Shown here: one piece after another, positions 36,091-44,673 of the stretch
Layout of the letters: the number at the start of each line of letters is the position of its first letter
Position numbering within the stretch: position 1 is the stretch's first letter
Assembly (NCBI GenBank): GCA_963729365.1
Contig: CAVSNQ010000024.1
Location: 310,001 to 374,000, forward strand
Direction of reading: 5' to 3'
From: JASHPR01 sp963729365
GTDB lineage: Bacteria; Actinomycetota; Actinomycetes; Streptosporangiales; Streptosporangiaceae
Length of the DNA: 64,000 bases
Translations under genes and position numbers: made by a program
Notes under the pieces: generated by a model
What the model was told of the DNA's origin: nothing
Database searches by the model: none
Seen by the model: only the letters and a program-made list of their open reading frames with translations

Positions 36091-36240
36091 GGTTTCGGGG
36101 GACTGCAGCGGCGGAGCGACGGTTTCGGGGATTGCGGGGGGCGGAGCGGCCGGTTTCGGGGATTGCGGGGGCGGAGCGGCCGGTTTCGGGGATTGCGGGG
36201 GCGGAGCGGCCGGTTTCGGGGATTGCGGGGGCGGAGCCCC
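36091..36240. repeat. 30-bp tandem repeat array (5 copies)
   Basis: Five head-to-tail copies of a 30-31-bp unit beginning GGTTTCGGGGATTGCGGGGG occupy 36091-36240. Copies 2-4 are nearly identical, copies 1 and 5 are diverged. The array starts about 100 bp from the NYN start and ends 12 bp before the pccB stop. There are no spacers, so it is not CRISPR. Confidence 0.9.
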
Positions 36241-36252
36241 CCGCATGGAGGC

Positions 36253-37875
36253 TTACAGCGGGATATTCCCGTGCTTGCGCGGCGGCCGTGTCTGACGCTT
36301 GGTTCGCAGCGTGCGCAGCGACCGGACGACCTGGGACCGGGTCTCCGCGGGCCGGATGACGGCGTCCACGTAACCGCGCTCCGCGGCGATGTACGGGTTC
36401 GCCAGCGTGTCCTCGTACTCGGTGACCCGGGCGGCCCGCAGCGCGGTCTGCTCATCCGGGCTGCCCGCGGCCGCGAGCTCGCGCCGGTACAGGATGTTCA
36501 CCGCGCCCTGGGCGCCCATCACCGCGATCTGCGCGGTCGGCCAGGCCAGGTTGACGTCGCCGCCGAGGTGCTTGGAACCCATCACGTCGTAGGCGCCGCC
36601 GTACGCCTTGCGCGTGATCACGGTGATCTTGGGCACCGTGGCCTCGGCGTAGGCGTAGATCAGCTTGGCGCCGCGGCGGATGATGCCGCCCCACTCCTGG
36701 TCGGTGCCGGGCAGGAAGCCCGGCACGTCCACGAAGGTCAGTACCGGGATGCTGAACGCGTCGCAGGTCCGCACGAAGCGCGCGGCCTTCTCCGACGCGT
36801 TGATGTCCAGGCAGCCGGCGAAGTGCAGCGGCTGGTTGGCCACCACGCCGACCGATGCGCCCTCGACGCGGCCGAAGCCGACCACGATGTTCCTGGCGAA
36901 GCCGGAATGGATCTCGAGGAACTCCCCGTCGTCCAGAATCCGGGTGATCACTGCGTGCATGTCATACGGCTGGTTGGGCGAGTCGGGGATCAGGCCGTCG
37001 AGCTCGGCGTCGACGTCGGTGATCTCCAGGATCGCGGGATCGTCGCTGGCTGCCGCGGCAGGCTCGTCCAGGTTGTTGGACGGCAGGTAGGACAGCAGCT
37101 CGCGGGCGAAGCTGAGGCAGTCGTCCTCGTCTTTGGCCTGGTAGTGCGCGACGCCGGACTTGACGTTGTGCGCGTGGGCCCCGCCGAGGTCTTCGAAGCT
37201 GACCTCCTCGCCGGTCACGGTCTTGATCACGTCGGGCCCGGTGATGAACATGTGCGAGGTGCCCTCGACCATCAGCGTGAAGTCGGTGATCGCGGGCGAG
37301 TAGACGGCGCCGCCCGCGCAGGGTCCCATGATCAGCGAGACCTGCGGGATCACGCCGGAGGCCATTACGTTCCGGTAGAAGATCTCGGCGAACAGGCCGA
37401 GCGCGACCACGCCCTCCTGGATCCGCGCCCCGCCGCCGTCGTTGATGCCGATCACCGGGCAGCCGGTCTTCAGCGCATGGTCCATCACCTTGACGATCTT
37501 CTCGCCGTAGACCTCGCCCAGCGAGCCGCCGAACACGGTGAAGTCCTGGCTGAACACGCAGACCGGCCGGCCGTCCACGGTGCCGTAACCGGTCACGACG
37601 CCGTCGCCGTACGGGCGGTTGGCCGCCATGTCGAAGTCGGCGGCGCGATGCCGGGCGAGCTCGTCGAACTCGGTGAACGAGCCAGGATCGAGCAGGCCGT
37701 CGATCCGCTCCCGCGCGGTCATCTTGCCCCGGGAGTGCTGCCGCTCGACGGCGCGCTTGGATCCGGCGTGGACCGCCTCGTACCTGCGTCGCTCCAGGTC
37801 GGCTATCTTGCCCGCGGTGGTGTGCGGGGCGGGCTGCTCGGCGTCTTCGGCGGGAAGCGGCTCTTGGGTGGCCAT
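36253..37875 (-). CDS. pccB: Acyl-CoA carboxylase beta subunit (carboxyltransferase, PccB/AccD type)
   Basis: Transfers CO2 from carboxybiotin to acyl-CoA, most likely propionyl-CoA. It has 540 residues: N-terminal crotonase-like half with RQHSRGKMTARERIDGLLD, SQDFTVFGGSLGEV, GGGARIQEG and GPCAGGAVYSPA, and C-terminal half with FVDVPGFLPGTDQEW and ITRKAYGGAYDVM, the acyl-CoA and biotin loops. It ends in the usual KHGNIPL. ATG 37875 was chosen: it follows a TAATCT -10 box by 7 nt and the longer frame has no SD. AccA and AccE are downstream on the same strand, giving a complete acyl-CoA carboxylase set apart from the accE lesion. Confidence 0.95.
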   Translation of the reverse strand: MATQEPLPAEDAEQPAPHTTAGKIADLERRRYEAVHAGSKRAVERQHSRGKMTARERIDGLLDPGSFTEFDELARHRAADFDMAANRPYGDGVVTGYGTVDGRPVCVFSQDFTVFGGSLGEVYGEKIVKVMDHALKTGCPVIGINDGGGARIQEGVVALGLFAEIFYRNVMASGVIPQVSLIMGPCAGGAVYSPAITDFTLMVEGTSHMFITGPDVIKTVTGEEVSFEDLGGAHAHNVKSGVAHYQAKDEDDCLSFARELLSYLPSNNLDEPAAAASDDPAILEITDVDAELDGLIPDSPNQPYDMHAVITRILDDGEFLEIHSGFARNIVVGFGRVEGASVGVVANQPLHFAGCLDINASEKAARFVRTCDAFSIPVLTFVDVPGFLPGTDQEWGGIIRRGAKLIYAYAEATVPKITVITRKAYGGAYDVMGSKHLGGDVNLAWPTAQIAVMGAQGAVNILYRRELAAAGSPDEQTALRAARVTEYEDTLANPYIAAERGYVDAVIRPAETRSQVVRSLRTLRTKRQTRPPRKHGNIPL

Positions 37876-37882
37876 GCCGGAC

Positions 37883-37888
37883 AGATTA
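37883..37888 (-). promoter_or_regulatory. Probable leaderless -10 box of pccB (TAATCT)
   Basis: On the minus strand TAATCT is followed by GTCCGGC and then ATG (37875). No SD is present. Confidence 0.55.
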
Positions 37889-38137
37889 GCCTTGCCGGCG
37901 GACCGCATGCCGGGGGTGGCCAGCCGGACCCGGGTCGTGCTCGCGGACCAGTGCGCGGACCGGCCGGGGCAGTGGGCGCCCGCGCCAGGATGCCCGGCTC
38001 CCAGCACTGGCCTGCGGGACGCTCTGGACAGCGGTGCGAAACGTAACTAGCCTTGCAGGTGCTTATTACCGGCGAGTAGCCGGGGCCGCCACCCGCCGGC
38101 GACGCCCGGGCTCCGCCAGAGACCGAGGATCGCCGCG

Positions 38138-39415
38138 GTGTCCGGTCCAGCAGCGGGACGACGCGTCGGCCGAGCCGATGTGCTCCTGGCCGGCCCGGGA
38201 ACCTGCGCCGCGAACGGGGCCGGGCCGGGCGGCGCGTGGCCCGCGATCCCGAAGACGGTCGCCGACCAGCTCCGCCCGGTGCTGCCAGCGCTGGTGGAGG
38301 AGATGATCGCGGAGATCCACGCGAGCGTGGCCGAATACGCGCGTCCCGGTGATGACTCGTATGCCCGGGCGGTGCGTCGCGGCGCCGAGGAAGCGGCCAG
38401 CCAGTTCGTCGACCGGATCGCCGACCCCGATGCCTCCTGGGACCAGGCCGCGGCGGTGTTCCGCAGGCTCGGCGGGGCCGAGGCCGGCGAGGGCCGCAGC
38501 CTGGAGTCCCTCCAGTCGGCGTTGCGGGCCGGGGCCAGGGTGGCCCTGCGCTGGCTGACCCACGCGTCACGGTGGATGGACGCCCCGCTGGAGACCCTGG
38601 GCCTGCTGGCCGAGGCCCTGTTCATCTTCCTCGACGAGATCGCCGCCTTGTCCGCGGACGGATATGCCCAGGCCCAGGCCCAGGTGGCCGGCGAGGCGCA
38701 ACGACGGCGCCGCCGGCTGCTCGGGCTGGTGCTGGCCGAGCCACCGGCGGCCGCCGAGGCCGTCAGCGAGGTGGCCCGCCTGGCTCAGTGGCGGCAGCCC
38801 CGCCTGGTGTCCGTGGTCGTGCTGGCCGGCCACAACCCGTCCGGCGGAACTCCCGCGCTGCCCGGCGAGGTCCTGCAGGATCTCGATCGCGCGCCGCCGG
38901 TCCTGATCGTCCCTGACCCCTACGGCCCCGGCCGCAGGGACATGCTCGACCGCGGCCTGCGCGGATTCCGGGGCGCGGTCGGCCCGCCGACCGGCCTGCG
39001 CGAGGCGGCCAAGTCGCTGCACTGGGCGCGGGAAGCCCTCGCCCTGGCCGAGCAGGGCGTGTTCGGCGACTACTCGATCGTCCACTGTGACGATCACCTC
39101 ACCGACATGGTGCTGCGCCGGGGCGGGGACCTGCTCGACCGCCTGGAGGCCCGGCGATTGGCCCCGATCAAGAACATGACGGCCGGCCGCAGGGAGATGC
39201 TGGCGGACACCCTCCTGGCCTGGCTGGAGACCGGCAAGAGCAGCAGCGTTGCCTCGCGCCTGTTCATCCACCCGCAGACGGCGCGCTACCGCCTGCACAA
39301 GCTGCAGGACTTGTTCGGGGACCAGCTCGATGACCCCGACGCCCGGTTCGAGCTGGCGCTGGTGCTGCGCGCGCGGCATGCCAGCCCGAAGCAGCGCCCG
39401 TGCGATTCCTCGTGA
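38138..39415 (+). CDS. PucR/CdaR-type transcriptional regulator
   Basis: A 425-residue regulator whose C-terminal HTH_30 domain reads LLAWLETGKSSSVASRLFIH then PQTARYRLHKLQDLFGDQLD, the PucR signature. The N-terminal two thirds form a sensory domain with helical VADQLRPVLPALVEEMIAEI and a GGDEF-degenerate-like middle. It resembles the FasR-type activators of fatty-acid genes in streptomycetes, and it is transcribed divergently from pccB, so control of acyl-CoA carboxylation is a reasonable hypothesis. GTG start at 38138; 262 bp separate the two starts. Confidence 0.82.
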   Translation: MSGPAAGRRVGRADVLLAGPGTCAANGAGPGGAWPAIPKTVADQLRPVLPALVEEMIAEIHASVAEYARPGDDSYARAVRRGAEEAASQFVDRIADPDASWDQAAAVFRRLGGAEAGEGRSLESLQSALRAGARVALRWLTHASRWMDAPLETLGLLAEALFIFLDEIAALSADGYAQAQAQVAGEAQRRRRRLLGLVLAEPPAAAEAVSEVARLAQWRQPRLVSVVVLAGHNPSGGTPALPGEVLQDLDRAPPVLIVPDPYGPGRRDMLDRGLRGFRGAVGPPTGLREAAKSLHWAREALALAEQGVFGDYSIVHCDDHLTDMVLRRGGDLLDRLEARRLAPIKNMTAGRREMLADTLLAWLETGKSSSVASRLFIHPQTARYRLHKLQDLFGDQLDDPDARFELALVLRARHASPKQRPCDSS

Positions 39416-39436
39416 CCGCCCCCGGCGGCCGGGGGG

Positions 39437-41293
39437 CTACGGACCGGATTCATCCGCCGGGTCGGCGGGCGGAGAAGAGCCGAGGGGCTGGGTGGTGGCG
39501 GAGGCCCGGGCGTCGTCCTGGGCCCCGGGCGGCTGGGTGGTGCCGGAGGCGCGGGCGTCGTCCTGGGCCCCGGGCGGCTGGGCGGTGGCGGAGGCCCGGG
39601 CGTCGTCCTGGGCCCCGGGCGGCTGGGCGGTGGCGGGGGCCGGGACGTCGTCCTGGGTCCTGACCGGCTGGGTGGTCCCGGGATCGGGGCCGTTGGTGCC
39701 CGCGGCGGTCTCCGGGGCCGCGGCGGTGCCCGCAGCGCCCGCGGCGCCCGCCGGGGCCGCGGCCGGATCCGGCTTTCTGAACGCCAGGCCCGCGGCCAGG
39801 CAGGCCAGCGGGATGGCGACGATCGTGTACCGGTACAGAGACTGGGTCAGCATGGCCGGTGCCACGATGCTCGCGGCGGCGAGCGCCCAGGGCAGCGCGG
39901 CCACGCCGCCCCAGCGGCGCCACTTCCTGAGCACTCCGACCAGCCCGGCCACCACGACGAGGAAGAAGACGATGCCGGGGAAGTAGACCGGCTCCTGGTA
40001 CAAGAACACGAAGTACGCGTAGGGCTGCACCAGGTAGGTGTTGCTCCGGGTGCCCGCGTACCGGTACTCGTCGGCCGCGTAAAACGCGGGCAGCCTGGCC
40101 AGGTGCGGCGTCGCGGTGAAGCTCATCGTGCTCTTGGTCAGCGGCCGGTCGTTCTGCAGGAACACGAGCGCGACGTCCCTGGCGGTGACCCGGAGGTAAT
40201 CGAGCGGCTGGGCCTCGATCGCGTCGAGCGCGAAGTGCAGCCCGAGCTTGTTGTTGTAGTTGTTGATCCCCGGATACTTGTCGTGCCGCCACCAGACGTC
40301 CGGCGCCCACAGATAGCCTGCCGGAGTCGGGGCGCCGAGCAGGGCATTGATCGACCAGGCTCGAGCGGGACCGGTCGAAGTGACCGATTTCTCCCGGTTC
40401 GGGCAGAGCGGCGCGAGCTTCGGCGGAGGCTTGATGATCGCGCAGTTGGCGAAGCTCGTCGTGCGTGACCACAGGAAGATGCCGTCGCTGTCGGTGATGT
40501 TGAACTGCCCGTAGGCGGCCTGGAACGTCATCACGTACGCCAGCAGCGGCAGGACGAACGCCGCGGCGGCCGCGGCAAAGGCCCGCCATCCCACGCGCCT
40601 GATCAGGAGGAAGACGGCGAATATCACGGCCAGCGGGAGACCGTTCCCGCGCAGCACAGAGACGTAGGCGACGAAGAGCCCGGCCAGGGCGCATCGCCAG
40701 AGCCGCGGTGTGCGCTTGGTCAGCAGCAGCGCGACGGCCAGCAGCAGCATCAGGTTGTACAGCGTGTCCGGCAGGATGTAGGACTCGAGCGCGATCTCGC
40801 GGCTGTCGAACAGGGTCGGGACCGCGGCCAGGGAGGCGCCCCACCCGGGCAGGCCCCAGTAGCGCAGCAGGCCGTAGACGATGACCGCTAGGCCGATCCC
40901 CATGATGTGCTGGACCGTCGTGACCGCCAGCAGGGTGTGCGGCAGCGGCTGGAGCACGTCGAGCAGGAGGGAATAGCCGGACGGCCGGATCTGGCCCAGC
41001 GTGCCCTTGGCCGCCTCGTTCATGTACAGGAACGAGTCCGACGTGAGCAGCGCGGGCCGGAAGGCGAGCGCGGCGAGCACCCGCGGCACGAGCGACAGCG
41101 CGACCAGGATCGTGAACAGGCGGTGGTCGCGCCACAGCGCCTTGGGCGCCACCGTCGCCGAGACGCGGCGGATCGCGGCAACGGCCGCCGTGGGATCCGA
41201 GGGACCACCGCGCGGCTGCAGCGGCGACCCCCCGTTCGGCGCAGCGGGCTGCTCGCGCGCGTCGTCAAGCTCGCTGAGCCTGAGATCGGGCAC
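39437..41293 (-). CDS. Polytopic GT-C/PMT-like membrane glycosyltransferase
   Basis: A 618-residue membrane protein with about 10-12 helices, an early extracellular loop acidic motif (ALLTSDSFLYMNEA), and a long extracellular segment (about 280-430) of ArnT/PMT-like enzymes that use polyprenyl-phosphate sugars. The acceptor is unknown. GTG 41293 was chosen: GAGGAG lies 5 nt upstream. The last ~65 residues are a hydrophilic tail with a 15-residue repeat (TAQPPGAQDDARASA, four units) encoded by 45-bp DNA repeats. It lies divergent from birA. Confidence 0.82.
   Translation of the reverse strand: MPDLRLSELDDAREQPAAPNGGSPLQPRGGPSDPTAAVAAIRRVSATVAPKALWRDHRLFTILVALSLVPRVLAALAFRPALLTSDSFLYMNEAAKGTLGQIRPSGYSLLLDVLQPLPHTLLAVTTVQHIMGIGLAVIVYGLLRYWGLPGWGASLAAVPTLFDSREIALESYILPDTLYNLMLLLAVALLLTKRTPRLWRCALAGLFVAYVSVLRGNGLPLAVIFAVFLLIRRVGWRAFAAAAAAFVLPLLAYVMTFQAAYGQFNITDSDGIFLWSRTTSFANCAIIKPPPKLAPLCPNREKSVTSTGPARAWSINALLGAPTPAGYLWAPDVWWRHDKYPGINNYNNKLGLHFALDAIEAQPLDYLRVTARDVALVFLQNDRPLTKSTMSFTATPHLARLPAFYAADEYRYAGTRSNTYLVQPYAYFVFLYQEPVYFPGIVFFLVVVAGLVGVLRKWRRWGGVAALPWALAAASIVAPAMLTQSLYRYTIVAIPLACLAAGLAFRKPDPAAAPAGAAGAAGTAAAPETAAGTNGPDPGTTQPVRTQDDVPAPATAQPPGAQDDARASATAQPPGAQDDARASGTTQPPGAQDDARASATTQPLGSSPPADPADESGP
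39486..39665. repeat. 45-bp in-frame tandem repeats in the glycosyltransferase tail
   Basis: Four 45-bp units (39486-39530, 39531-39575, 39576-39620, 39621-39665) encode the 15-residue C-terminal repeats. The first three differ by few bases, the last is more diverged. The length keeps the reading frame, so copy number can vary without truncation. Confidence 0.88.
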
Positions 41294-41434
41294 TGTTCTC
41301 CTCGGCTGGTCCGGCAAATGGTCGCACCCAGTGCGCCTCAGGTTACTCCCCGCGCATGCCCGAAATGCGGGCGGAGCAGGCCCCTGGCCCTTCCGCGGCA
41401 CGGCGGCCGTCGGCGGGTATCCGGCCGGAGATGT

Positions 41435-41440
41435 CAAGAT
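41435..41440 (+). promoter_or_regulatory. Possible leaderless -10 box of birA (CAAGAT)
   Basis: CAAGAT, one base from TANNNT, lies 7 nt before GTG 41448, the same spacing as at neighbouring genes. Weak on its own. Confidence 0.3.
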
Positions 41441-41447
41441 AGCCTGC

Positions 41448-42256
41448 GTGGCTAGTAACGGTCCGGCCGCCCGGCCGCTGTTGAGTGCTCACGGGCTGGC
41501 CGAGGCGCTGGGCACGCCCGGCGGGCTCTGGCAGGACGTCCGGGTGGTGACCGAGACCGGATCCACCAACTCGGACCTGCTCGCCGAGGCCAGCAGCGGC
41601 CTGGCGGAGGGCGCGGTGCTCGCGGCCGAGGCCCAGTCCGCTGGCCGGGGCCGGATGGGCCGGCACTGGGTCAGCCCGCCGGGAGCCGCGCTCACGTTCT
41701 CGGTGCTGCTGCGGCCGGCCGCGGTACCGCCCTCGAGCCGGGGTTGGATGCCGCTGCTGGCCGGCGTCGCCGTGGCGCGGGCGGTTCGCGCCGAGGCAGC
41801 GGTCGACGCCTGGCTGAAATGGCCCAACGACGTGCAGGTGAACGGCGCGAAGCTGGCCGGCATCCTCGCCGAGCAAGCTGGCGACGCGATCGTGGTGGGC
41901 ATCGGGATCAACGTGTCCTCCGGCCGCGACGAGCTGCCGTCGGCCGGCGCGACCTCGCTCGCGCTTGAGGGGGCGGCCGGCCCTGACGCCGCCGGCTGCT
42001 GGCCGGCGTGCTCAGGGAGATGGAGCGCTGGTACCTGGCCTGGACCGGCCAGCGGGGTGACGCCACGGCCGCCGGGCTGCATCACGAGTACCAGCGGCTG
42101 TGCGGCACGCTCGGCAGACAGGTCCGGGTGTCGCTGCCCGGCGGACGCACGGTGGCCGGGGTGGCGTCCGAGGTGGACCGCGCGGGCAGGCTCGTGGTCC
42201 GGTCGTCCTCGGGACCCGTTCAAGTCAGCGCGGGTGACGTGGTGCACGTCCGGTGA
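41448..42256 (+). pseudogene. birA: Biotin--[acetyl-CoA-carboxylase] ligase BirA, with apparent frameshift
   Basis: Attaches biotin to the BCCP lysine of AccA. From GTG 41448 the frame has ETGSTNSD, the biotinyl-AMP loop AQSAGRGRMGRHW and WLKWPNDVQVNGAKLAGILAE through SLALEGAAGPDAA (about 41990). The correct continuation RLLAGVLREMERWY and the C-terminal SH3-like domain (QVRVSLPGGRTVAG, SAGDVVHVR) lie in the -1 frame to TGA 42256. One missing base at 41988-41996 (GCCGCCGG, probably GCCGCCCGG) explains it. Repaired, it would be about 269 residues with no N-terminal DNA-binding domain. Because birA is normally essential, a base-call error is at least as likely as inactivation. Confidence 0.85.
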
Positions 42257-42277
42257 CGCCTGGCCGCATCTTGCCGT

Positions 42278-42283
42278 TATACA
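42278..42283 (+). promoter_or_regulatory. Probable leaderless -10 box (TATACA) of the PH-domain gene
   Basis: TATACA lies 7 nt before ATG 42291, just after the birA stop. Confidence 0.5.
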
Positions 42284-42290
42284 TGCCACG

Positions 42291-42809
42291 ATGTGGCCTA
42301 TGGCCGGTGATGAGTCCCTGTCCGAGGGCGAGCGGTTCGTGCTGAGGCTGCACCCCCACTGGAAGACGTTGCTGAAGCCGTTCTTCATCCTGGCCGTGAT
42401 CCTGGCCGCGGCCATCGCGGCGCTGATAGTGCTCCCGACGGGCAGCAGCGCGGGCCTGGCCAGGGACGCGATCGGCATCGTGGTGTTCCTGGCGGTGATC
42501 GTCTGGGGCGCGGTCCCGCTGCTGCGGTGGCAGACGACGAGCTACGAGCTGACCACCCGCCGGCTCAGGCTGCGCGAGGGCATCCTGTCCCGGTCTGGTC
42601 GCGACTTTCCGCTGGTCAGGATCAGCGACGTGTCGTTCTCCCACGGGTTGATCGACCGGCTGCTCGGCTGTGGCAAGCTCATCGTCGAGTCGGCCGGCGA
42701 GCACGGCCAGCTCGTACTCAACGAGATTCCCCAGGTCGAGCAGGTGCAGGCGACCCTGTTCCAGCTGGTCGAAGACGAGCAAGCCAGGCTGGCGCGGGAG
42801 GACCGCTGA
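42291..42809 (+). CDS. PH (bPH2/DUF304-type) domain membrane protein
   Basis: A 172-residue protein with two adjacent transmembrane helices (about 28-49 and 60-78) and a C-terminal bacterial PH domain: TTSYELTTRRLRLREGILSR, FPLVRISDVSFSHGLIDRLL then GCGKLIVES. Such proteins are common in actinobacteria, often near birA and purK, but their function is not established. ATG 42291 fits a leaderless start; ATG 42300 is an alternative. Confidence 0.85.
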   Translation: MWPMAGDESLSEGERFVLRLHPHWKTLLKPFFILAVILAAAIAALIVLPTGSSAGLARDAIGIVVFLAVIVWGAVPLLRWQTTSYELTTRRLRLREGILSRSGRDFPLVRISDVSFSHGLIDRLLGCGKLIVESAGEHGQLVLNEIPQVEQVQATLFQLVEDEQARLAREDR

Positions 42810-42834
42810 GGCCGCCGTGGCTATACGTTCCGGC

Positions 42835-42840
42835 TAGTCT
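42835..42840 (+). promoter_or_regulatory. Probable leaderless -10 box of the enoyl-CoA hydratase gene (TAGTCT)
   Basis: TAGTCT, then GCCGGC, then ATG 42847 (6 nt). No SD. Confidence 0.55.
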
Positions 42841-42846
42841 GCCGGC

Positions 42847-43638
42847 ATGAGCGAAGATGGCGTGACCGTGCGCATGCCCCAGGGAGGTGCCGCGGCGATC
42901 GCCGTGATCACGCTCGACCGGCCCGAGGCCATGAACGCGCTGAGCACGGCGATGGCCGCCCGGCTGGCCGCGGTCGCCGCGGAACTGGGGGCCGATCGCG
43001 GCATCCGCGCGATCGTGCTCGGCGCGGCGGGCCGGGCGTTCTGCGTGGGCGCCGACCTGAAGGAGCGGGCGGCGATGAGCGACGCCGAGTTGCTGGCCCA
43101 GCGGCCGGTGTTCCGCGCGGCGTTCGGCGCCGTGCTCGCCCTGCCCCAGCCGGTGGTCGCGGCGGTGCACGGGTACGCGCTCGGCGGCGGCTGCGAGCTG
43201 GCGCTGAGCTGCGACCTGATCGTCGCCGACGAGACCGCCGAGTTCGGGCTGCCGGAGACGACCGTGGGCCTGGTTCCCGGCAGCGGCGGGACGCAGCTCG
43301 CCCTGCGCCGCCTCGGTCCCGGCCGGGCCGCGGACCTGGTGTTCACCGGCCGCCGGATCGACGCCGCCGAGGCCGAGCGGATGGGGCTGGCCGACCGCCG
43401 GGTGCCGGCCGGGACGGCTGACCAGCACGCGCGCGAGCTCGCGGAGCGCATCGGGCGGAACTCGCCGGTCGGCGTTCTGAACGCGAAGAGAGCTCTGCGG
43501 CAGGGTGCCGGGCTGCCGCTGGCCGCCGGCCTCGAGATCGAGGACTCGGCGTGGCGGGCCGCGGCGTTCTCGGCGGACAGAAAGGAGGGCATCGCGGCGT
43601 TTGTGGAGAAGCGGGAACCACGATGGCCGGGCGCATGA
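42847..43638 (+). CDS. Enoyl-CoA hydratase/isomerase (crotonase family)
   Basis: Hydrates 2-enoyl-CoA or a related substrate; 263 residues. Both catalytic glutamates are in place: GYALGGGCELALSCD and LPETTVGLVPGSGGTQ. The oxyanion-hole segment is AGRAFCVGADLKE. It lies 12 nt before the HMG-CoA lyase gene in the same direction, so a role in leucine/isoprenoid-acid breakdown (methylglutaconyl-CoA hydratase) is plausible; general beta-oxidation cannot be excluded. Confidence 0.93.
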   Translation: MSEDGVTVRMPQGGAAAIAVITLDRPEAMNALSTAMAARLAAVAAELGADRGIRAIVLGAAGRAFCVGADLKERAAMSDAELLAQRPVFRAAFGAVLALPQPVVAAVHGYALGGGCELALSCDLIVADETAEFGLPETTVGLVPGSGGTQLALRRLGPGRAADLVFTGRRIDAAEAERMGLADRRVPAGTADQHARELAERIGRNSPVGVLNAKRALRQGAGLPLAAGLEIEDSAWRAAAFSADRKEGIAAFVEKREPRWPGA

Positions 43639-43650
43639 GGAGGCTGGACA

Positions 43651-44565
43651 GTGAGTGATCTTCCTGAGCGGATCTCGGTGCGCGAGGTCGGGCCGCGCGA
43701 TGGGCTGCAGAACGAGGATCCGGTGCCGACCGAGGCCAAGATCGAGCTCATCGACCGGCTGTCAACGACCGGCGTGCAGCGGATCGAGGCGGTGTCGTTC
43801 GTCCGGCCGGAGGCGATCCCGCAGATGGCCGACGCCGACGAGGTGTGGCTCGGGATCGAGCGGGCGCCGTCCGTCAGGTACTCGGCCCTGGTCCCGAACC
43901 TGCGCGGGGCCCGGCGGGCCCTCGACCGGGGGCTCGCCGAGATCGAGGCCGTGGTGTCGGCGTCCGACACCCACAACCGCAAGAACGTCAACCGGTCGAC
44001 GGAGGAGTCGCTGGACGACATCGCGGTGGTGATCGACGAGGCGCATCAGCGCGGCGCCACCTGCCAGGTGATCGTGTCGACGGCGTGGGGCTGCCCGTAC
44101 GAGGGGGACGTCCCGGTGGAACGGGTGGTCGCGGTGGCGTCGCGGGCGGTGGCCGACGGGGCGGACTGCATCTCGTTCGGCGACACCACGGGCATGGCCA
44201 CGCCGCGGAGGGTTCGCGACCTCGTCGGCGCGTTCCGCTCGGCCCATCCCGATGCCGCGCTCAACCTGCATTTCCATAACACCAGGGGAACCGGCCTGGC
44301 CAACGTGCTCGCCGCGCTGGAACTAGGGGTCTGGGACTTCGACGCCTCGGTCGGCGGGCTCGGCGGGTGCCCGTACGCGCCGGGCGCCACCGGCAACATC
44401 GCCACCGAGGAGCTCGTGCACATGGTCGAGGACATGGGCGTGGCGACCGGGATCGACCTAGCGGCGATGATCGACGCCGCCGCCGACGCGGAGCGGATCA
44501 TCGGGCGCCGGCTGCCGTCCCAGGTGCTCCGGGCGGGCCCGCGAACCCGAACAATCCCGGCATAA
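43651..44565 (+). CDS. Hydroxymethylglutaryl-CoA lyase
   Basis: Cleaves HMG-CoA to acetoacetate and acetyl-CoA at the end of leucine catabolism. It has 304 residues: REVGPRDGLQNE (9-20) with the catalytic Arg/Asp, STAWGCPYEG, metal-binding HFHNTRGTGLAN, and the catalytic Cys loop GGLGGCPYAPGATGN, then ATEELVHM. GTG 43651 is preceded by GAGGAGG. It follows the crotonase gene and ends before a strong hairpin. A carboxyltransferase of the methylcrotonyl/propionyl type lies 1 kb downstream. Confidence 0.94.
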   Translation: MSDLPERISVREVGPRDGLQNEDPVPTEAKIELIDRLSTTGVQRIEAVSFVRPEAIPQMADADEVWLGIERAPSVRYSALVPNLRGARRALDRGLAEIEAVVSASDTHNRKNVNRSTEESLDDIAVVIDEAHQRGATCQVIVSTAWGCPYEGDVPVERVVAVASRAVADGADCISFGDTTGMATPRRVRDLVGAFRSAHPDAALNLHFHNTRGTGLANVLAALELGVWDFDASVGGLGGCPYAPGATGNIATEELVHMVEDMGVATGIDLAAMIDAAADAERIIGRRLPSQVLRAGPRTRTIPA

Positions 44566-44601
44566 CGGTGTCCTGGCCGGCCCGGCGTGACCAAGATCGG
44601 A

Positions 44602-44650
44602 TTAGCGGGGAGTTTTCTCAGTTGTATTGACTGAAAAGGCTCCCCGCTAA
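44602..44650 (+). terminator. Long hairpin terminator after HMG-CoA lyase
   Basis: TTAGCGGGGAG (44602-44612) pairs perfectly with 44640-44650. An inner stem (TTTT/AAAA and CAGT/ACTG with a 2-nt bulge) extends it to a loop near 44623-44629. The inner part is AT-rich, unlike its surroundings. Confidence 0.75.
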
Positions 44651-44660
44651 GGCATTCCGG

Positions 44661-44666
44661 TACGCT
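44661..44666 (+). promoter_or_regulatory. Probable leaderless -10 box of the Mrp-like gene (TACGCT)
   Basis: TACGCT followed by 7 nt and GTG 44674. The identical hexamer and spacing recur before the next gene at 45524. Confidence 0.5.
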
Positions 44667-44673
44667 CGCGGAC

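Noticed and set aside
36091..36240. Possible CRISPR array
   Set aside because: The 30-bp units are directly head to tail with no spacers and there are no cas genes; it is a simple tandem repeat. No other CRISPR-like array was seen in the window.
42008..42256. Separate 82-codon gene after birA
   Set aside because: It reads exactly as the BirA C-terminal domain in the shifted frame, so it is part of birA.
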